Shown: in pieces, positions 29,075 to 40,394 of the stretch
Layout of the letters: the number at the start of each line of letters is the position of its first letter
Position numbering within the stretch: position 1 is the stretch's first letter
Assembly: GCA_019828595.1 (NCBI GenBank)
Contig: JAHQRK010000054.1
Span: 1-64,000, forward strand
DNA from: Aphanomyces cochlioides
Lineage: Eukaryota; Oomycota; Saprolegniomycetes; Saprolegniales; Verrucalvaceae
Length of the DNA: 64,000 nucleotides
Direction: 5' to 3'
Translations under genes and position numbers: made by a program
Notes under the pieces: model-generated
What the model saw: only the letters and a program-made list of their open reading frames with translations
What the model was told of the DNA's origin: nothing
Databases searched by the model: none

Positions 29075-29148
29075 AGTCCACGACGGGACTCGAACCCGCA
29101 ATCTCCCGCTTCGTAGGCGGATGCCCTATCCAATTGGGCCACGTAGAC
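29075..29148 (-). tRNA. tRNA-Arg(ACG), unit 24
   Basis: Same gene as unit 1. Right-hand spacer: A = T, B = C, with one C missing just upstream of the gene (acaccacac for acacccacac). Confidence 0.96.
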
Positions 29149-30271
29149 GCTATACTATACACCACACAACACGATACCATACAACCGAGACACAACAACA
29201 CATACCACCAAGCATATTCCACTCCCCACGACAACAACGATACCACATTCACACCAAGTTACATCAACTACACCATATATATACACAGTCAACACACTAC
29301 ACCCTCATACCTTATACTCACCGACATATATACAACACACCAGCTACTTCCTACTACTGACCTCGTGGCAGTCGTCACACACATCAATGGATGGCCGTGG
29401 GTCGTGCTTGGAAATTGATGAGATCTAATCTGGATGGCTTGACTGCAACAATGCGTTTTACTCGAGTCAAATCAGGTACATCTTCCCATACAAATGGCGT
29501 CAATGTTGTGGCTTTATCCGCTGCATTTCTCACACGAACAGCTCACTCCAGTTCGTCTACATTGATGGATTCAAGCATCGTAATCGCAGCTTTCTCTGTG
29601 TCGAAAGTTGGGACGCTTTTCATGGCAAACAAAAAGTGTCCCAATATGATATTCTACTCTCCTTTTCGTCCAAAGTATGGTCACTACATAATGACCAGTT
29701 TGACTCACGATTATAAGAGCGCCATCATTCTTGCACAGCCGAGGCCACATATATATGAGCAAGTTGTTGTATTCCAAGTGCGTGGACATGTTGGAAGAGC
29801 GTATTTATCGTCTTCCATTTCACACCATCGACAAAAGTATGATGGATCGAGTCTCGCGCAACGTATTGGATTCAAGATATTGTTTCTCCAGCTTTGTAAT
29901 TCCTCCAATTGTATGCATGTAATGTGTGCTATTCGCGTTGGATGAGACCAAATGTGTCGAGACATTCGAGAACAGGACATGAAATGGGTTACGAATGACA
30001 GTCATGTGAGCCTGGTCGAAACTCCTCTTCTGGTACATGGTATATTTTCTTTGGCGTGGCAATATGGAATGAGTGTTTTGAAAAAGAAAACAGAGCGACG
30101 GATGATTGGGGAGACGAGTGGGTACGTTTTTCGTGGAGAAAAATGCTGGTTGTTTGTATTGTTTGTCTGATGACGAAGGGATAGAAAAGTCGAGATATAA
30201 AGACAGTCGAGTGAAGGAGGTGGAGAGTGTGGATGGAAAGTGAGAGTGGTGAAAAAGAGGGGCAAAAGTGT

Positions 30272-30345
30272 AGTCCACGACGGGACTCGAACCCGCAATC
30301 TCCCGCTTCGTAGGCGGATGCCCTATCCAATTGGGCCACGTAGAC
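30272..30345 (-). tRNA. tRNA-Arg(ACG), unit 25
   Basis: Same gene as unit 1. Right-hand spacer: A = C, B = G. Confidence 0.96.
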
Positions 30346-31469
30346 GCTATACTATACACCCACACAACACGATACCATACAACCGAGACACAACAACACA
30401 TACCACCAAGCATATTCCACTCCCCACGACAACAACGATACCACATTCACACCAAGTTACATCAACTACACCATATATATACACAGTCAACACACTACAC
30501 CCTCATACCTTATACTCACCGACATATATACAACACACCAGCTACTTCCTACTACCGACCTCGTGGCAGTCGTCACACACATCAATGGATGGCCGTGGGT
30601 CGTGCTTGGAAATTGATGAGATCTAATCTGGATGGCTTGACTGCAACAATGCGTTTTACTGGAGTCAAATCAGGTACATCTTCCCATACAAATGGCGTCA
30701 ATGTTGTGGCTTTATCCGCTGCATTTCTCACACGAACAGCTCACTCCAGTTCGTCTACATTGATGGATTCAAGCATCGTAATCGCAGCTTTCTCTGTGTC
30801 GAAAGTTGGGACGCTTTTCATGGCAAACAAAAAGTGTCCCAATATGATATTCTACTCTCCTTTTCGTCCAAAGTATGGTCACTACATAATGACCAGTTTG
30901 ACTCACGATTATAAGAGCGCCATCATTCTTGCACAGCCGAGGCCACATATATATGAGCAAGTTGTTGTATTCCAAGTGCGTGGACATGTTGGAAGAGCGT
31001 ATTTATCGTCTTCCATTTCACACCATCGACAAAAGTATGATGGATCGAGTCTCGCGCAACGTATTGGATTCAAGATATTGTTTCTCCAGCTTTGTAATTC
31101 CTCCAATTGTATGCATGTAATGTGTGCTATTCGCGTTGGATGAGACCAAATGTGTCGAGACATTCGAGAACAGGACATGAAATGGGTTACGAATGACAGT
31201 CATGTGAGCCTGGTCGAAACTCCTCTTCTGGTACATGGTATATTTTCTTTGGCGTGGCAATATGGAATGAGTGTTTTGAAAAAGAAAACAGAGCGACGGA
31301 TGATTGGGGAGACGAGTGGGTACGTTTTTCGTGGAGAAAAATGCTGGTTGTTTGTATTGTTTGTCTGATGACGAAGGGATAGAAAAGTCGAGATATAAAG
31401 ACAGTCGAGTGAAGGAGGTGGAGAGTGTGGATGGAAAGTGAGAGTGGTGAAAAAGAGGGGCAAAAGTGT

Positions 31470-31543
31470 AGTCCACGACGGGACTCGAACCCGCAATCTC
31501 CCGCTTCGTAGGCGGATGCCCTATCCAATTGGGCCACGTAGAC
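31470..31543 (-). tRNA. tRNA-Arg(ACG), unit 26
   Basis: Same gene as unit 1. Right-hand spacer: A = T, B = C, gtggtagtcg variant. Confidence 0.96.
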
Positions 31544-32667
31544 GCTATACTATACACCCACACAACACGATACCATACAACCGAGACACAACAACACATA
31601 CCACCAAGCATATTCCACTCCCCACGACAACAACGATACCACATTCACACCAAGTTACATCAACTACACCATATATATACACAGTCAACACACTACACCC
31701 TCATACCTTATACTCACCGACATATATACAACACACCAGCTACTTCCTACTACTGACCTCGTGGTAGTCGTCACACACATCAATGGATGGCCGTGGGTCG
31801 TGCTTGGAAATTGATGAGATCTAATCTGGATGGCTTGACTGCAACAATGCGTTTTACTCGAGTCAAATCAGGTACATCTTCCCATACAAATGGCGTCAAT
31901 GTTGTGGCTTTATCCGCTGCATTTCTCACACGAACAGCTCACTCCAGTTCGTCTACATTGATGGATTCAAGCATCGTAATCGCAGCTTTCTCTGTGTCGA
32001 AAGTTGGGACGCTTTTCATGGCAAACAAAAAGTGTCCCAATATGATATTCTACTCTCCTTTTCGTCCAAAGTATGGTCACTACATAATGACCAGTTTGAC
32101 TCACGATTATAAGAGCGCCATCATTCTTGCACAGCCGAGGCCACATATATATGAGCAAGTTGTTGTATTCCAAGTGCGTGGACATGTTGGAAGAGCGTAT
32201 TTATCGTCTTCCATTTCACACCATCGACAAAAGTATGATGGATCGAGTCTCGCGCAACGTATTGGATTCAAGATATTGTTTCTCCAGCTTTGTAATTCCT
32301 CCAATTGTATGCATGTAATGTGTGCTATTCGCGTTGGATGAGACCAAATGTGTCGAGACATTCGAGAACAGGACATGAAATGGGTTACGAATGACAGTCA
32401 TGTGAGCCTGGTCGAAACTCCTCTTCTGGTACATGGTATATTTTCTTTGGCGTGGCAATATGGAATGAGTGTTTTGAAAAAGAAAACAGAGCGACGGATG
32501 ATTGGGGAGACGAGTGGGTACGTTTTTCGTGGAGAAAAATGCTGGTTGTTTGTATTGTTTGTCTGATGACGAAGGGATAGAAAAGTCGAGATATAAAGAC
32601 AGTCGAGTGAAGGAGGTGGAGAGAGTGGATGGAAAGTGAGAGTGGTGAAAAAGAGGGGCAAAAGTGT

Positions 32668-32741
32668 AGTCCACGACGGGACTCGAACCCGCAATCTCCC
32701 GCTTCGTAGGCGGATGCCCTATCCAATTGGGCCACGTAGAC
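32668..32741 (-). tRNA. tRNA-Arg(ACG), unit 27
   Basis: Same gene as unit 1. Left side has gagagagtgg for gagagtgtgg. Right-hand spacer: A = C, B = C, accatacatatac variant with a 2-base deletion (acatatacagtc). Confidence 0.96.
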
Positions 32742-33863
32742 GCTATACTATACACCCACACAACACGATACCATACAACCGAGACACAACAACACATACC
32801 ACCAAGCATATTCCACTCCCCACGACAACAACGATACCACATTCACACCAAGTTACATCAACTACACCATACATATACAGTCAACACACTACACCCTCAT
32901 ACCTTATACTCACCGACATATATACAACACACCAGCTACTTCCTACTACCGACCTCGTGGCAGTCGTCACACACATCAATGGATGGCCGTGGGTCGTGCT
33001 TGGAAATTGATGAGATCTAATCTGGATGGCTTGACTGCAACAATGCGTTTTACTCGAGTCAAATCAGGTACATCTTCCCATACAAATGGCGTCAATGTTG
33101 TGGCTTTATCCGCTGCATTTCTCACACGAACAGCTCACTCCAGTTCGTCTACATTGATGGATTCAAGCATCGTAATCGCAGCTTTCTCTGTGTCGAAAGT
33201 TGGGACGCTTTTCATGGCAAACAAAAAGTGTCCCAATATGATATTCTACTCTCCTTTTCGTCCAAAGTATGGTCACTACATAATGACCAGTTTGACTCAC
33301 GATTATAAGAGCGCCATCATTCTTGCACAGCCGAGGCCACATATATATGAGCAAGTTGTTGTATTCCAAGTGCGTGGACATGTTGGAAGAGCGTATTTAT
33401 CGTCTTCCATTTCACACCATCGACAAAAGTATGATGGATCGAGTCTCGCGCAACGTATTGGATTCAAGATATTGTTTCTCCAGCTTTGTAATTCCTCCAA
33501 TTGTATGCATGTAATGTGTGCTATTCGCGTTGGATGAGACCAAATGTGTCGAGACATTCGAGAACAGGACATGAAATGGGTTACGAATGACAGTCATGTG
33601 AGCCTGGTCGAAACTCCTCTTCTGGTACATGGTATATTTTCTTTGGCGTGGCAATATGGAATGAGTGTTTTGAAAAAGAAAACAGAGCGACGGATGATTG
33701 GGGAGACGAGTGGGTACGTTTTTCGTGGAGAAAAATGCTGGTTGTTTGTATTGTTTGTCTGATGACGAAGGGATAGAAAAGTCGAGATATAAAGACAGTC
33801 GAGTGAAGGAGGTGGAGAGTGTGGATGGAAAGTGAGAGTGGTGAAAAAGAGGGGCAAAAGTGT

Positions 33864-33937
33864 AGTCCACGACGGGACTCGAACCCGCAATCTCCCGCTT
33901 CGTAGGCGGATGCCCTATCCAATTGGGCCACGTAGAC
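33864..33937 (-). tRNA. tRNA-Arg(ACG), unit 28
   Basis: Same gene as unit 1. Right-hand spacer: A = C, B = G, accatacatatac variant. Confidence 0.96.
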
Positions 33938-35061
33938 GCTATACTATACACCCACACAACACGATACCATACAACCGAGACACAACAACACATACCACCA
34001 AGCATATTCCACTCCCCACGACAACAACGATACCACATTCACACCAAGTTACATCAACTACACCATACATATACACAGTCAACACACTACACCCTCATAC
34101 CTTATACTCACCGACATATATACAACACACCAGCTACTTCCTACTACCGACCTCGTGGCAGTCGTCACACACATCAATGGATGGCCGTGGGTCGTGCTTG
34201 GAAATTGATGAGATCTAATCTGGATGGCTTGACTGCAACAATGCGTTTTACTGGAGTCAAATCAGGTACATCTTCCCATACAAATGGCGTCAATGTTGTG
34301 GCTTTATCCGCTGCATTTCTCACACGAACAGCTCACTCCAGTTCGTCTACATTGATGGATTCAAGCATCGTAATCGCAGCTTTCTCTGTGTCGAAAGTTG
34401 GGACGCTTTTCATGGCAAACAAAAAGTGTCCCAATATGATATTCTACTCTCCTTTTCGTCCAAAGTATGGTCACTACATAATGACCAGTTTGACTCACGA
34501 TTATAAGAGCGCCATCATTCTTGCACAGCCGAGGCCACATATATATGAGCAAGTTGTTGTATTCCAAGTGCGTGGACATGTTGGAAGAGCGTATTTATCG
34601 TCTTCCATTTCACACCATCGACAAAAGTATGATGGATCGAGTCTCGCGCAACGTATTGGATTCAAGATATTGTTTCTCCAGCTTTGTAATTCCTCCAATT
34701 GTATGCATGTAATGTGTGCTATTCGCGTTGGATGAGACCAAATGTGTCGAGACATTCGAGAACAGGACATGAAATGGGTTACGAATGACAGTCATGTGAG
34801 CCTGGTCGAAACTCCTCTTCTGGTACATGGTATATTTTCTTTGGCGTGGCAATATGGAATGAGTGTTTTGAAAAAGAAAACAGAGCGACGGATGATTGGG
34901 GAGACGAGTGGGTACGTTTTTCGTGGAGAAAAATGCTGGTTGTTTGTATTGTTTGTCTGATGACGAAGGGATAGAAAAGTCGAGATATAAAGACAGTCGA
35001 GTGAAGGAGGTGGAGAGTGTGGATGGAAAGTGAGAGTGGTGAAAAAGAGGGGCAAAAGTGT

Positions 35062-35135
35062 AGTCCACGACGGGACTCGAACCCGCAATCTCCCGCTTCG
35101 TAGGCGGATGCCCTATCCAATTGGGCCACGTAGAC
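35062..35135 (-). tRNA. tRNA-Arg(ACG), unit 29
   Basis: Same gene as unit 1. Right-hand spacer: A = C, B = C, with private substitutions near 35,522 (cacccgaac) and 35,724 (gcatagcc). Confidence 0.96.
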
Positions 35136-36259
35136 GCTATACTATACACCCACACAACACGATACCATACAACCGAGACACAACAACACATACCACCAAG
35201 CATATTCCACTCCCCACGACAACAACGATACCACATTCACACCAAGTTACATCAACTACACCATATATATACACAGTCAACACACTACACCCTCATACCT
35301 TATACTCACCGACATATATACAACACACCAGCTACTTCCTACTACCGACCTCGTGGCAGTCGTCACACACATCAATGGATGGCCGTGGGTCGTGCTTGGA
35401 AATTGATGAGATCTAATCTGGATGGCTTGACTGCAACAATGCGTTTTACTCGAGTCAAATCAGGTACATCTTCCCATACAAATGGCGTCAATGTTGTGGC
35501 TTTATCCGCTGCATTTCTCACCCGAACAGCTCACTCCAGTTCGTCTACATTGATGGATTCAAGCATCGTAATCGCAGCTTTCTCTGTGTCGAAAGTTGGG
35601 ACGCTTTTCATGGCAAACAAAAAGTGTCCCAATATGATATTCTACTCTCCTTTTCGTCCAAAGTATGGTCACTACATAATGACCAGTTTGACTCACGATT
35701 ATAAGAGCGCCATCATTCTTGCATAGCCGAGGCCACATATATATGAGCAAGTTGTTGTATTCCAAGTGCGTGGACATGTTGGAAGAGCGTATTTATCGTC
35801 TTCCATTTCACACCATCGACAAAAGTATGATGGATCGAGTCTCGCGCAACGTATTGGATTCAAGATATTGTTTCTCCAGCTTTGTAATTCCTCCAATTGT
35901 ATGCATGTAATGTGTGCTATTCGCGTTGGATGAGACCAAATGTGTCGAGACATTCGAGAACAGGACATGAAATGGGTTACGAATGACAGTCATGTGAGCC
36001 TGGTCGAAACTCCTCTTCTGGTACATGGTATATTTTCTTTGGCGTGGCAATATGGAATGAGTGTTTTGAAAAAGAAAACAGAGCGACGGATGATTGGGGA
36101 GACGAGTGGGTACGTTTTTCGTGGAGAAAAATGCTGGTTGTTTGTATTGTTTGTCTGATGACGAAGGGATAGAAAAGTCGAGATATAAAGACAGTCGAGT
36201 GAAGGAGGTGGAGAGAGTGGATGGAAAGTGAGAGTGGTGAAAAAGAGGGGCAAAAGTGT

Positions 36260-36333
36260 AGTCCACGACGGGACTCGAACCCGCAATCTCCCGCTTCGTA
36301 GGCGGATGCCCTATCCAATTGGGCCACGTAGAC
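36260..36333 (-). tRNA. tRNA-Arg(ACG), unit 30
   Basis: Same gene as unit 1. Left side has the gagagagtgg variant. Right-hand spacer: A = C, B = C, accatacatatac and cagccaac variants, and a private change near 37,085. Confidence 0.96.
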
Positions 36334-37457
36334 GCTATACTATACACCCACACAACACGATACCATACAACCGAGACACAACAACACATACCACCAAGCA
36401 TATTCCACTCCCCACGACAACAACGATACCACATTCACACCAAGTTACATCAACTACACCATACATATACACAGCCAACACACTACACCCTCATACCTTA
36501 TACTCACCGACATATATACAACACACCAGCTACTTCCTACTACCGACCTCGTGGCAGTCGTCACACACATCAATGGATGGCCGTGGGTCGTGCTTGGAAA
36601 TTGATGAGATCTAATCTGGATGGCTTGACTGCAACAATGCGTTTTACTCGAGTCAAATCAGGTACATCTTCCCATACAAATGGCGTCAATGTTGTGGCTT
36701 TATCCGCTGCATTTCTCACACGAACAGCTCACTCCAGTTCGTCTACATTGATGGATTCAAGCATCGTAATCGCAGCTTTCTCTGTGTCGAAAGTTGGGAC
36801 GCTTTTCATGGCAAACAAAAAGTGTCCCAATATGATATTCTACTCTCCTTTTCGTCCAAAGTATGGTCACTACATAATGACCAGTTTGACTCACGATTAT
36901 AAGAGCGCCATCATTCTTGCACAGCCGAGGCCACATATATATGAGCAAGTTGTTGTATTCCAAGTGCGTGGACATGTTGGAAGAGCGTATTTATCGTCTT
37001 CCATTTCACACCATCGACAAAAGTATGATGGATCGAGTCTCGCGCAACGTATTGGATTCAAGATATTGTTTCTCCAGCTTTGTAGTTCCTCCAATTGTAT
37101 GCATGTAATGTGTGCTATTCGCGTTGGATGAGACCAAATGTGTCGAGACATTCGAGAACAGGACATGAAATGGGTTACGAATGACAGTCATGTGAGCCTG
37201 GTCGAAACTCCTCTTCTGGTACATGGTATATTTTCTTTGGCGTGGCAATATGGAATGAGTGTTTTGAAAAAGAAAACAGAGCGACGGATGATTGGGGAGA
37301 CGAGTGGGTACGTTTTTCGTGGAGAAAAATGCTGGTTGTTTGTATTGTTTGTCTGATGACGAAGGGATAGAAAAGTCGTGATATAAAGACAGTCGAGTGA
37401 AGGAGGTGGAGAGTGTGGATGGAAAGTGAGAGTGGTGAAAAAGAGGGGCAAAAGTGT

Positions 37458-37531
37458 AGTCCACGACGGGACTCGAACCCGCAATCTCCCGCTTCGTAGG
37501 CGGATGCCCTATCCAATTGGGCCACGTAGAC
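37458..37531 (-). tRNA. tRNA-Arg(ACG), unit 31 (last)
   Basis: Same gene as unit 1, last copy in the array. Left side has a private change (gtcgtgatat, 37,379); right-hand spacer has tacactcac just upstream, the accatacatatac variant, A = T, B = C. Its spacer is cut at 37,994, about 460 bp past the tRNA. Confidence 0.96.
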
Positions 37532-38102
37532 GCTATACTATACACTCACACAACACGATACCATACAACCGAGACACAACAACACATACCACCAAGCATA
37601 TTCCACTCCCCACGACAACAACGATACCACATTCACACCAAGTTACATCAACTACACCATACATATACACAGTCAACACACTACACCCTCATACCTTATA
37701 CTCACCGACATATATACAACACACCAGCTACTTCCTACTACTGACCTCGTGGCAGTCGTCACACACATCAATGGATGGCCGTGGGTCGTGCTTGGAAATT
37801 GATGAGATCTAATCTGGATGGCTTGACTGCAACAATGCGTTTTACTCGAGTCAAATCAGGTACATCTTCCCATACAAATGGCGTCAATGTTGTGGCTTTA
37901 TCCGCTGCATTTCTCACACGAACAGCTCACTCCAGTTCGTCTACATTGATGGATTCAAGCATCGTAATCGCAGCTTTCTCTGTGTCGAAAGTTGTCACGG
38001 TTATTCAATCTATGGAGAGAGAAAATGCTTTACCTGAATTTCGCCAAATCAATAATTTGCAGCCCGGAGTGTCCATGATATGGAGAGTTGGTTGGGAGAA
38101 AT

Positions 38103-38800
38103 GGTGTGAGAATCGGTCGTGATAAAGTGAAAGTAATCCATGAGTGGCTCGGACCTTAATCACTACGTGATATACAATTATTTTTGGGCAGAACAGTTTA
38201 CGTCCAACGATTCTGACAAGGATTTAGTGAGATTAGTGCTCCCTTGTTCAACCTTGTCAAGAATGGAACGAAAATTAATAGTTGGACTTCAGCGCACGGG
38301 CAGCATTCTTGCAAATTTAAGCAGCCCTATCAAGCACATCTGTGTTAACTTTGCCCGACTTTGATAGGCCATTTCACTTTCAGGCCAATGCCTCTCAATT
38401 TGCTGTTGGCGGCGTGCTATTTCAGAGAAAACTTTCAGCGAAGGTTGATATTGAGCAACCAATTGCCTTAACTGGCAGGAAAATGATATCCTCTGAATTA
38501 AATTACCCTACACATGAGCAAGAAATGTTGGCAATAGTCCATTGCTTGAATATTTGGCGTGCTTACCTTCTGATGGTGGCTGTGTTGTAGAGACTGATCA
38601 CCATTCATTAGAGACAGTGCTAAACCAAAAATCAATCAGCCGAAGGATATCACGATGGTATGACTGACTGACAGAGTTCAATTTAACGTTCCGCCACATA
38701 CCCCCGGCAAAACAAACGACGTTGCTGAAGCGCTATTCAGGCGTACTAAATTCAAAATCGATTTCGAGAATGCGCAATAAAAACAATTGATGGCCATATA
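38103..38800 (+). pseudogene. Ty3/gypsy RT thumb and RNase H fragment
   Basis: Begins with a Ty3/gypsy RT thumb (KVKVIHEWLGP, then a stop, LRDIQLFLGR, and after another break FSEISAPLFNLVKNG). The RNase H part follows from 38,342: FDRPFHFQANASQFAVGGVL matches the first catalytic region, ELNYPTHEQEMLAIVHCL the second (Glu in HEQEML), and ETDHHSLETVL with ISRWYD-stop-LTEFNL the C-terminal part. TGA interrupts the last motif. These would make and finish cDNA in the cytoplasmic particle. The RT palm with its YxDD motif is absent, so there is no polymerase activity left. Confidence 0.85.
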
Positions 38801-38828
38801 AGCACTACAACCTAGTTCAATCCATAAA

Positions 38829-39088
38829 TTGATTAGAAGCAGCCAAGAGAAGTATTTTACTGAGATAAGGAAGAAATTGGAAGGAATGGCAGCCTCGCCA
38901 ACAAATTCTGACGACAAATACAAACTACATGATGGAATCACACACATCAAAATTAACAACAAATTGCACATTTCCATACATGAGGATAAGGAGCTGAAGA
39001 ACATGCTGCTATATGAATTGCACGATATAACTACCGCTGGCCATCCCGGCGTCACTAAAACTATTGAGTCCATGGGTGATAAATTCTA
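38829..39088 (+). pseudogene. Ty3/gypsy integrase N-terminal part
   Basis: An open stretch ending MLLYELHDITTAGHPGVTKT matches the His half (H...H) of the integrase HHCC zinc finger. Reading stops near GDKF at 39,088, where an inserted element begins; the Cys half (CQRNKS) resumes at about 39,650 beyond the insertion. Upstream, the linker from RNase H is degraded. The finger normally helps integrase multimerise and bind LTR ends. Confidence 0.75.
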
Positions 39089-39591
39089 GCTCAAAAAAGA
39101 AAACTTCATTCTTAAAAACTGTCAAAATTGATATTTCTAGAAGGATAAATTTTGACGGAAATACACGCGCGGGAATACATGGCGTGAAGAGATTCAATGA
39201 GACTTCACTTACGCTAGTCCTTTGGTTACTCATATTTCAATAAACTCCATGGTCAAAACATACTCAATTGAGACCAAGCAAGCCGTGTTAAATGTTGTTC
39301 GGTCTGGGACTGATTGGAAGCAAACTGCGATGAATCTCCTCGTCGAGGAGCGCACTGCGTGGGGATGGATCGACCGAGAGATGAAAACTGACAACTGGAC
39401 AGCAGCAGCATCTCCCTTTCGCCATTACCTCTAAGCTGTGTGCTCGGGAAGTTCGCCATTCGATAAGGTTCCATTTTCCAGCTTGGATGGAGCTGACATG
39501 CATGTTGGAAGATAATATTCATACTTAAAGGTATTGAATTCAAGAGTATCACTTCTTACAGTTTTTGGGAATGAACTTTTCTTTTTTGAGC
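39089..39591 (+). mobile_element. ~0.5 kb TIR element inserted in the gypsy integrase
   Basis: The ends are imperfect inverted repeats of about 33 bp. The left starts gctcaaaaaagaaaac at 39,089; the right (39,558-39,591) reads the same inward on the minus strand with 3-4 mismatches. The insertion separates the two halves of the integrase zinc finger. The inside carries only a short helix-turn-helix remnant, so this is probably a non-autonomous deletion derivative of a Tc1/mariner-like or pogo-like element. The left junction follows TA, but I could not confirm a TA duplication on the right. Confidence 0.65.
39249..39434 (+). pseudogene. Transposase helix-turn-helix remnant
   Basis: A 61-codon frame starting MVKTYSIETKQAVLNVV, then GTDWKQTAMNLLVEERTAWGW. 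The pattern of a short basic start, a K-Q-A-V helix, a turn, and a T-A-x-x-W recognition helix is that of the N-terminal DNA-binding domain of Tc1/mariner or pogo-type transposases, including forms I associate with oomycete genomes. No DDE domain follows before the right inverted repeat, so the protein cannot transpose. It might still bind the element ends, but expression is unsupported. Confidence 0.5.
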
Positions 39592-39619
39592 ATGAAGTTT
39601 GTTTTTTGCGAATGAACTT

Positions 39620-40250
39620 GAAAAGGTGTACATTTCTACCCGCTAGAGTTGTCAACGAAACAAATCATGGAGAGGAAAGCTCCAGGATATCTTAAAACTT
39701 TAGAAGTTCCAACAGGACGAATGTATCAGTATTGGAATGGATGTTGTTGTGGGCTTACCTGTTGACAATGCTTTTGATCCAATCAGGGTAGTTGTGGATA
39801 GTCTCACCAAAATAGCGCATTTTACTCCAGCTCAGTCGCCCCTAGACGTCCGTGAAATGGTAAATACATTTCTCAGAGAATAGATACGACACCGTGGCTT
39901 ACCTGAGAGTATTGTACCTGACAGAGACACTAAATTTACCTGAAACTTTTGGATGGAGGTTAGCAAATTTCTGGAACATCCCTGAAAATGTCGACAGCTT
40001 ATCATCCACGTACAGATGGACAAACGGAGTGCCTCAACACAATCCTAACACCATAATTACGTAATTATACAAGTGGATATTCAAATAACTGGGTTAAACA
40101 CCAACCATTAGCAGAATTTGCATACAAAAATGCACGTCAAGCCACAATAGGCATGACACCATTCGAAGCATACCTGGGATATCAGCCGCGCTTGCCACTT
40201 GACTTGCAATTACCACAAATTGCAACACCAGCAATTAAATTTGTTGATTC
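39620..40250 (+). pseudogene. Ty3/gypsy integrase catalytic core, broken
   Basis: After CQRNKS the core can be followed across frames: GMDVVVGLPVD with the first catalytic Asp, DSLTKIAHFTPA, then VREMVNTFLRE-TAG-IRHRGLPESIVPDRDTKF with the second Asp, and TAYHPRTDGQTECLNTIL with the catalytic Glu. NWVKHQPLAEFAYKN and FEAYLGYQPRLP follow. There are at least one TAG, two TGA and several frame changes. All three catalytic residues are still visible but no continuous frame is. The sequence runs into the Harbinger insertion at 40,251. Confidence 0.85.
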
Positions 40251-40394
40251 ATTGGAAGGCTTCCAAAACCCATTCTTTCTTTTTTGGGCCAACGAATTCT
40301 TTTTGTATTTTAATCTTTGAAAAATGCGACGTGCATTTGCTTCGTCTTCGCCCTCCAAAACTGCAGTATTTTTAGGCGGCAATACACAGTATGA

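Larger units (their letters stand above)
1..37994. repeat. Tandem array of ~1,198 bp tRNA-Arg units
   Basis: About 32 head-to-tail copies of one unit. Spacing between equivalent points is 1,198 bp almost throughout, with single-base exceptions (1,197, 1,199, 1,196) and one short leftmost copy of 839 bp. Each full unit holds one minus-strand tRNA-Arg(ACG), a CA-rich strand-asymmetric stretch on its 5' side, and about 700 bp of unrecognised sequence. Copies differ by few substitutions or 1-2 base indels. Two recurrent sites are used as labels in the tRNA entries: site A (T or C in ctacYgacctc) and site B (G or C in tttactSgagtc). The array enters from beyond the left edge and stops abruptly at about 37,994, where retrotransposon-like sequence begins. 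The arrangement resembles the tandem tRNA arrays known from Entamoeba, but base composition and neighbours do not fit that genus. Confidence 0.97.

Noticed and set aside
1..37994. CRISPR array or satellite without genes
   Set aside because: The unit is ~1.2 kb with near-identical spacers and a folding tRNA; it does not have short repeats with unique spacers.
1..37994. Entamoeba tRNA array
   Set aside because: Entamoeba DNA is far richer in AT, and the chromovirus, Harbinger and ~40 bp intron context does not match.
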